Source: Paragorgia papillata
Taxonomy: Eukaryota > Cnidaria > Anthozoa > Scleralcyonacea > Coralliidae
Length of the DNA stretch: 64,000 nucleotides
Direction of reading: 5' to 3'
Assembly (NCBI GenBank): GCA_035771165.1
Contig: JAWNZC010000421.1
Span: 1,465,001 to 1,529,000 of the forward strand
Shown here: in pieces, positions 58,601 to 64,000 of the stretch
Position numbering within the stretch: position 1 is the first letter of the stretch
Layout of the letters: each line of letters starts with the position of its first letter
Notes under the pieces: model-generated
Told to the model about the DNA's origin: nothing
The model's input: the letters and a program-made list of their open reading frames with translations, nothing else
The model's database searches: none
Program-made: the position numbers and the translations under genes

Positions 58601-59182
58601 GAGATAACAATTATATTCAAAAGTATTTTTTGGTATTTAGGAATATTAATTTACCATGCCGCTAATCTGTTTGACTCCACGGGACGTTGGTCACTGTCTC
58701 TCAAGTTTCTTGGTGACGTCTCGATACCATTTTCGCTGTTTTTGAGAATGTATATAATCATTTTAGTGCTAGGTAAGTATAAGCATTGAAGCGGTTTTAT
58801 ACCTGGTTTTATACCTGGTAAAACTTATTGACGTCAGAAAGAATAATTATACATCGAAAATTTTATATAAAGAATACCAATGAACATAGAATTTTATAAG
58901 AAATTTTCATCCTTATTTCAAAAACAACCAATAACGGAACGAGTTTTTTAAGCTGTTCAAAACACTCACAGCACGTGTTTTATCAAGACTAATAACAATC
59001 TCGCGGTGCTGCGCGCACGAATTTTTCAATTTGATAAAACACTGCTGTTCGTGTTTTAAATATTACATAACTCCTTTTCTTTGCTTCTAGGTGGTTCTTA
59101 CTTGATTAAGCATATGTGGTCACTGCGTGCTAAGAAATACAGAAAAACACCTAAACGCAGGCTTAAAACCAAAAACGAATAA
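52625..59182 (+). CDS. HACD3: Very-long-chain (3R)-3-hydroxyacyl-CoA dehydratase with CS domain (HACD3/PTPLAD1)
   Basis: Eleven exons join in phase to 377 aa (human 362): 52625-52751, 53515-53588, 53952-54009, 54088-54203, 54632-54707, 55853-55963, 56102-56229, 56890-57002, 57459-57565, 58641-58772, 59091-59182. The N-terminus (NPLVKWAQDRSLLYLTVELS, FHGDVDP) is a p23/CS domain ending in FDRW; an acidic coiled segment follows, then the multi-spanning PTPLA domain from KGYLLIYNLIQSLAF. The catalytic pair lies in LRYTAWIPLYPVGLISE: Tyr296 and Glu303, seven apart as in yeast Phs1. The basic Lys/Arg-rich cytosolic tail (KKYRKTPKRRLKTKNE) fits an ER protein. It catalyses the third step of fatty-acid elongation in the ER membrane. 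Exons 1-2 are duplicated at 41212. An AATAAA overlaps the stop codon. Confidence 0.95.
54860..55852. other. HACD3 intron 5, no gene
   Basis: AT-rich intron sequence; TATATATATATTGGAG occurs twice near 55660-55690. Nothing else recognised. Confidence 0.4.
56440..56640 (+). pseudogene. Possible transposase-derived fragment in HACD3 intron 7
   Basis: The frame MRGLVENAFGYRTVPKFYSK has the R--VENAFG motif of Harbinger-type nucleases, but the rest is not recognisable. Weak support. Confidence 0.25.
57125..57400. repeat. GGTACAAGGAGGTACAGAAG minisatellite in HACD3 intron 8
   Basis: About ten imperfect 15- and 30-bp units built from GGTACAAGGA, GGTACAGAAG and GGTACAGTTGA. It ends about 55 bp before the exon at 57459. 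Confidence 0.85.
58210..58345. repeat. Dispersed repeat GCAAACGTACCACATG
   Basis: CGCAAACGTACCACATGTAC and TATATGTATATACGTACAAC resemble 10745-10840 (GCAAACGTACCACATGCAC, ACATGTATATAACTCAT). Two copies in different introns point to a mobile repeat. Confidence 0.5.
58428..58530 (+). repeat. tRNA-like sequence, probable SINE head
   Basis: A-box-like ATAGCTCAATGATTAGAGCG and B-box-like GGTTGCAAGTTCGAA, followed by GCTAGTTCGAACCCCG. No clean cloverleaf or anticodon arm, so I do not call it a functional tRNA. Confidence 0.4.
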
Positions 59183-59749
59183 ACTTTATAGAATTATAAA
59201 GGAGAGGATTGCATCAGGAAAAACAAGGGAACAAAATGAAAAGATAGGACATATATATGTGCATTCTTCATTGCAAATACGAGAAATATTTTGTTCGTCT
59301 AAAAGCCTTAGGCTTAGTTTAGACGTTGCTCTTGTGTCGAGTCAAATCTAGTTATTACTCGGGCTACCGATGGTAGGACGAGTTTAGATTTCGGCTCGGT
59401 TTCGGTGTTTGTATATTTTTTTCTGTGTCACAAAATTGCATTTTTGCACAATCTATCACAAATTCATCACAAGTCCAACGTTTTATTAGCTTTTGAACAT
59501 TTTGTTCCGATAAACGCCTTAGGCAAAAGACCAGTTCGCCATTTCGACTGACTGTTGTAGTTTAAAGTAAAAAATCCATGCTCGTAATAGTTAAGGAAAG
59601 CTTTTATATTTGGCTATCTTGCCAGTAAAAAGTAGACATTGAATTTCAAAATATTATCAACCGACGTAATGAAAAATAACAGAATTAAATTATCCTATAT
59701 ATTACAGTACCGAAATGGGTTTTACGTACATTTTGAACTGGGGAAACAC

Positions 59750-59930
59750 TTACCCCTAGAGGTCAGTTATCAGAGGCCATATATCTGGAGGGTCACTTAT
59801 CCCGGAAGGCCACTTATCCCTGAGGGTCACAAATCTTAGGGATCACTTACCCCTGGGCTCACTTATCCTGAGGTTACCTATCCCAGAGGTCAGTTATTAT
59901 GGAGGGTCACTTAACCCGATGATACCGGCT
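59750..59930. repeat. GAGGTCACTTATCCC degenerate repeat
   Basis: About eight imperfect 18- to 24-bp units with GGTCACTTA(T/A)CCC, between the 3' ends of HACD3 and the phosphatase gene. Confidence 0.7.
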
Positions 59931-59943
59931 GAGTAACTCGCCT

Positions 59944-61666
59944 TTACACTGTAACAGGTCTTGAGCCAAAAACCAGCTCGCCAATTTCATCCCACGATTG
60001 TGCTGTATAAATCACCGGCCTCGTCTCCACGTCACCGTCGTCGCGGGAACAACCACCTAGTCTCCTCCAGTCCCCCACGGGAAGCGTCTTTATACCGAAC
60101 GCGTGAACCACGCGAAGGAATGTCCCAGTGTAGTTAATCACAATACCAATATCCGCCCTCAACATGGCTAACAGATCAACATAGGCATTGCCTATATAAA
60201 TAGAGTAACCCTTCTTGATCGCGGCCTGGCTGATTAGATCTCCCAAGACTCTCTCCTTGCCCGACGTAGTCAGTCTTCCTGTAACATCAGTGGTACTCTG
60301 GCCGTTTTTGAAAATTAGCTCCCCACAATGTATCTTTAGGTTTGTCGGGGCATTGTGCTGGTTAAACACGTTTTCAACAAATCTCTTGGACATCCCCGCC
60401 GAGATGACGTTTATAACTGGATTTTGGAAGCGTTTTAAGGTTGTTATTACCCCTGGACATAAACTCATTTGTCGGGCGATCTCGTGGAGTCCTTCTGTGG
60501 TTATGCCTTCGAACATTTTGTGTGCTACAACATACTTTAACACGACGTTATCATAGAATTGGTCCATTTTGGTGACATAAGTTCGCAACTCGGCCATTTT
60601 CTGCGCCTCCAATAGACTTGAGTGTCCCAATCTGCTTAGTAGCGTTTCTTTCGTGAGGTCGTGTATATATTCAGCATCCTTGGAGAAGACGGCATGTTTC
60701 CATTCAGTGTCGATAGCTTCTCTCACCTGTAATGTTGGTAGAAGTCAGTTTTGCATATATACAGCGAGTAGCGTAGCTCTAGTCACAATGTATATTTTAA
60801 CCTCAAATCACTGGTCAAGTCACTATAGTTGAGTAATTCTGTCCAACTCATTAGTCAAGTCACTGATCAAGTCACTGGTCAATCACTAATCTAGTCACTA
60901 GTCAATCATTAGTCAAGTCACCAATCAAGTCACTAGTCAATCACTAGTCAAGTCACTAGTCAAGTCACTAGTCAAGTCACTAGTCAAATCACTAGTCAAA
61001 TCACTAGTCAAGTCACTAGTCAAGTCACTGGTCAAGTCACTGGTCAAGTCACTAGTCAAGTCACTAGTCAAGTCACTAGTCAAGTCACTAGACAAGTCAC
61101 TAGTCATGTCATTCTGTCCAAGCCACTAGTCAAGTCACTAAGTCGTGCACTATATATAGTCAACTCTCTCGCTAAGTCACTGACTGGTCAAGTCTGTCCA
61201 ACTTATTAATCGAGTCGCTACAGTCAAGTCACGATTCTGACCAAGTCACTAGTCAAGTCATTCTGCCCAGTCACTATAGGCAAGCCACCAGTCATGCATG
61301 CATGTCACAAGTTATTTTATTCGAGTTACAAGTCAACTCGAAAGTCATTCTGTCCATGCAAGTCTCAAGGCAAGTCAAAAATCCAAAAACAGTGACTCAA
61401 GTACAAGTCTCACGACTCGAATCCATAATTTAATCGCTCACCTGTCTATTGCCATTCCTGTACGCCGTCGTTGCCTTGTAGAGTACTTCAGACGAATCTT
61501 TAGCCGTAAACGGCGTTGCTGTCTGGTCGAAGTCGAACGCAAATACTTTTACGGGGATAACGTCGTGAGACTTAAAACCATGGCTGTGAGGGCAAACTTG
61601 AGCTGTACACCTCGATAGATCGACAAACAGTGCCACTGCCAAGTACAACAGCAACAGCAACATCAT
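59944..61666 (-). CDS. Secreted HAD-superfamily phosphatase-like protein
   Basis: Two exons, 61442-61666 (75 codons) and 59944-60726 (260 codons plus stop), joined in phase 0 at NRQ|VREAID to 335 aa. Begins with a signal peptide (MMLLLLLYLAVALFVDLSRC). HAD motif I is DFDQTAT (about residues 45-51, nucleophile Asp and general-acid Asp present). Motif II is likely VISAG. Motif IV is YIGNAYVDLLAMLRADIGIV, where the usual GD---D is GN---D. The layout resembles the HAD half of plant TH2 thiamin-monophosphate phosphatases, without the TENA half; substrate unknown. The loss of one motif IV acid may weaken Mg2+ binding. Confidence 0.8.
60800..61300. repeat. 12-bp minisatellite AGTCAAGTCACT in the phosphatase intron
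   Basis: Some 30 or more copies of AGTCAAGTCACT with TAGTCAATCACT and GGTCAAGTCACT variants fill most of the only intron; degenerate copies run to about 61410, close to the donor at 61441. Confidence 0.9.
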
Positions 61667-62304
61667 TCTGATACCAGTTGGAAAGCCAAAGGCGCTGGAC
61701 TGTATGTGGCTTACGTATTCAGTCGACTCTTCGCGTCTTTTTCACAACAGCAGTGCGGAAAGCGTAGAACAGTACATACGATCTCGTTCACTTTGGCTTC
61801 AAATTTAAACCATGCTTTTCACTACCGTTCGTTGTAAGGGCTTAATCCTTATAGTCAGATATCGTTCCGTTTCGCTAGGGTAGTTAATGACATTGCAAGC
61901 ACTTCACCATATGACTGATTTCATTTTGCGGTCTATCGACCAGAATTAGCCCACTCGATGTGTATCACGCTATCGATAATCAGTGATAACTAAATAGCAT
62001 AAAGCCTTGTTTTCTTTACACTGTTAACGAATAAGCATAAACCAAACGAAGGAAGGACTTTTGTGGCTCTGGGACTCGAACATGCAAGTGGCCAAATCTA
62101 AGGGCCACAAGTAGAATTTTATTTGTTTTGCCTTTTGTTGTACGCGTGGAATGCTTTGTCTTTCAATATGCTAATACCTTAATATGCTAATTACTTCGAT
62201 CTTTTTGTTGTCGGAGCTGCTGGCAGCCTCCGCGCTCCCATACGAGTTCCAAGCGACAAGAGGAGCCTCTCACTTTCAAACCTGCACAAACTTTCCACAT
62301 GGCC
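61667..62304. other. Upstream region of the phosphatase gene
   Basis: No coding exon recognised. Should hold the phosphatase promoter; no core element could be assigned. Confidence 0.4.
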
Positions 62305-62802
62305 TTAAAGTGCTTATGAAATTAAAATTAAGTTTGTCTTATTTGAAAGTACTTTTAAAATGACAAAGTAACATCTTTTGATGTTTTTTGTTTCCTTGCT
62401 TCGTTTTTGAGATATTTCAGTTTGTTTTATATGTGAAACTAACCAGTGACCGCATAACGTTTTCACAACGTGAATGATTTACTGGGAAAGGTTATATATC
62501 TTTGCTATTATTAAACGGAATCAGTTGAAAATGTATATTTTTATTGTTGTAAGGGGAAAACACATGCACACATAATTGCTTCGAAGTGATTCCGTTTGAT
62601 AATAGCAAAGATATATAACCTTTCCCGGCAAGTCTATCGTAATGCACGTTGTGATGTTACTGGTTAGTTTCACATATAAAACAAACTGAAATATCTCAAA
62701 AACGAAGCAAGGAAACAAAAAACAACAAAAGATGTTACTTTGTCATTTCAAAAGTACTTTCAAATAAGACAACCTTAATTTTCGTTTCATAAGCACTTTA
62801 AC
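62305..62802. mobile_element. Foldback element with about 220-bp arms
   Basis: The left arm (from TAAAGTGCTTATGAAA) and right arm (to TTTCATAAGCACTTTA) are inverted copies that include AGTACTTTTAAAATGACAAA, TTGAGATATTTCAGTTTGTT and AACCTTTCCC(G/A). The loop is about 60 bp. The ends can be read with a TA target duplication. The 65-residue minus frame inside it is not credible. Confidence 0.8.
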
Positions 62803-62859
62803 GAACGTTTTTCTTTTATTTCCTACAATATTTTTTTTTCTTCTTTTTCTTTAGGCCAA

Positions 62860-62985
62860 TTTCATTACATTCCTAAAATTCATTACATTCTTAAAATTCA
62901 TTACATTCCTGAAATTCTTTACATTCCTAAAATTCATTACGTTCCTAAAATTCATTACATTCCTGAAATTCATTACTCCAAAGCC
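62860..62985. repeat. ATTCATTACATTCCTAAA short tandem repeat
   Basis: Six to seven 18- to 19-bp units between the foldback element and the 3' end of the membrane-protein gene. Confidence 0.85.
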
Positions 62986-62997
62986 ATCTTGATACTC

Positions 62998-64000
62998 CTA
63001 CACAGTAGGTTGTACACATTCTCGTTCCACAAAAGCCACTATTGCTTTGTGAACGAGTTGGCGAAGAAAGACGTCATTTTTCTTCCCGTCATTTTTCTTC
63101 CCGTCATTTTCCTTCATTTTTCTTCTTCGTCTCTTGTCGGCGAAAAACTGAAGGAAATTGGGAACAAAATACATGGCAATGTTCTGGATTATGGTAAAGA
63201 TGTTGGAGACTTCTTTCTCCTTGTGAAAGACATTTTTGATCCACATAGCTATCGAGAGATAGAATGTCATCAGGAGCACTTTGACAAATATGAATGAGAT
63301 CTGTCTCCTCAGCGGGTCGCAGTCCTCGATGCAGGAATCAAGCAGTGGTCGCGATATATAGGTCGCAAAGTGATCACCATAAAGCAACACTTTCGCAGGC
63401 TTTTGGTCGATCTTGAGGAGGACTTTGAACGTGCCGTCTGCTTCATCCACTTGCTCAAGTCTGCTACAACTACCGACTCTCGCACATGCGTTAACCACGT
63501 GACGGCGTTGGTCCGATTTTTGAAGTATTTCGACCACTTGGTCGCGCAGTTCGTCGTAATTCTCGCTTAGGTTTGCGGTAAGTTTGTGTAGAACCAACGA
63601 CACAGCGCCGACAAGCATGACATACTTAAACGCCATCGACGGGTCCAGGACTGCGCCGATGTAGGTAAACATGGTTACCTCGGCAACCAGATAACAGGCA
63701 AACATCGTGGCCAGCATGAAGTACACAACGAGGAGACCGCTGAAGAGAAAGCTCGTTAGGCTTATCAACGCGCTGTATGCATACCAGAACGGTGAATCAC
63801 CACGACGTCCATCAAGACGAAGACCGAGTCTTGTCCCTTTGAAAATGGCCACGAATAGTTGCTTGTAGAAATAGAAAGCCGGCGCAAGATGATAGAGCAC
63901 CGCAAAGATTAATCTCACGATGCCAAAACAGACCAATAAAATGAACTTCACAATATTCAGAGGAAAGCAAGCGAGAATTCCAGCCCAAGGTTTCAAAAAT
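62998..64000 (-). CDS. Multi-spanning membrane protein, 5' part off the window
   Basis: The frame is open from the right edge to a stop at 62998, about 333 codons in the window, with no start codon. At least five hydrophobic segments: VKFILLVCFGIVRLIFAVLY; LISLTSFLFSGLLVVYFML with MFACYLVAEVTMF; YVMLVGAVSLVLHKL; IFVKVLLMTFYLSIAM; IFTIIQNIAMYFVPNFL. Between segments 3 and 4 lies a soluble stretch with several Cys (CARVGSC, DSCIEDC). The basic tail contains an in-frame 15-bp tandem repeat (KENDG, KKNDG, KKNDV). I do not recognise the family; it could be an ion channel or transporter-like invertebrate protein. Confidence 0.7.
   Translation of the reverse strand, partial: FLKPWAGILACFPLNIVKFILLVCFGIVRLIFAVLYHLAPAFYFYKQLFVAIFKGTRLGLRLDGRRGDSPFWYAYSALISLTSFLFSGLLVVYFMLATMFACYLVAEVTMFTYIGAVLDPSMAFKYVMLVGAVSLVLHKLTANLSENYDELRDQVVEILQKSDQRRHVVNACARVGSCSRLEQVDEADGTFKVLLKIDQKPAKVLLYGDHFATYISRPLLDSCIEDCDPLRRQISFIFVKVLLMTFYLSIAMWIKNVFHKEKEVSNIFTIIQNIAMYFVPNFLQFFADKRRRRKMKENDGKKNDGKKNDVFLRQLVHKAIVAFVERECVQPTV

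Overview
The window is animal nuclear DNA: AT-rich, intron-dense genes with GT/AG splice sites, signal-peptide and multi-membrane proteins, and many MITEs, retroelement pieces and simple-sequence arrays. Gene content (a TRIM family with B-boxes and a filamin repeat, a C-type lectin, COG1, HACD3, LARP6-like) and repeat types (Penelope-like elements with hammerhead-like motifs, tRNA-derived SINEs) suggest an invertebrate, most likely an anthozoan cnidarian (coral or sea anemone). The phylum is inferred; no search was run.

Layout. 1-16.35 kb, minus strand: an almost complete COG1 gene (Golgi tethering complex subunit). I traced 30 in-phase exons coding 973 residues plus a probable last exon cut by the left edge. 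Its introns hold about eight different microsatellite blocks, several MITEs and three SINE copies. 16.4-18.3 kb: an inverted pair of MITEs and other repeats. 18.4-20.8 kb, plus strand: a secreted C-type lectin gene (signal-peptide exon, then CTLD exon) with a LINE remnant in its intron.

19.9-53.7 kb is a tandem segmental duplication. The ancestral order was CTLD exon, spacer, 17-bp minisatellite, TRIM gene (minus), shared upstream region, 5' end of HACD3 (plus). Unit 1 (about 19.9-42.25 kb) and unit 2 (about 42.26-53.7 kb) both show it. The junction left an orphan HACD3 exon 1-2 fragment (41.2-42.2 kb) and an orphan CTLD exon fragment (42.6-42.7 kb). Unit 1 was then broken up. Where the RING exon of its TRIM gene should lie there are Penelope-like element pieces, a MULE-like transposon nested in a Penelope RT, an SMG5-like exon pair and a LARP6-like ORF with an enormous acidic repeat. 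A 2.76-kb transposon sits in its TRIM/HACD3 upstream region. Unit 2 keeps an intact RING-B-box-coiled-coil-filamin TRIM gene (48.1-50.5 kb) and, just downstream of it, a relic of the 3' end of the other TRIM type.

52.6-59.2 kb, plus strand: complete 11-exon HACD3 (p23/CS domain plus 3-hydroxyacyl-CoA dehydratase, 377 aa). 59.9-61.7 kb, minus strand: a two-exon secreted HAD-type phosphatase (335 aa) with a 12-bp minisatellite in its only intron. 62.3-62.8 kb: a long foldback element. 63.0-64.0 kb, minus strand: the 3' part of an unrecognised multi-spanning membrane protein that runs off the right edge.

The genes do not form a pathway. COG1 (Golgi traffic) and HACD3 (very-long-chain fatty acid elongation in the ER) are housekeeping genes. 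The lectin and TRIM genes look like recognition/innate-immunity type genes, and those are the ones being duplicated, shuffled and diversified by repeats.
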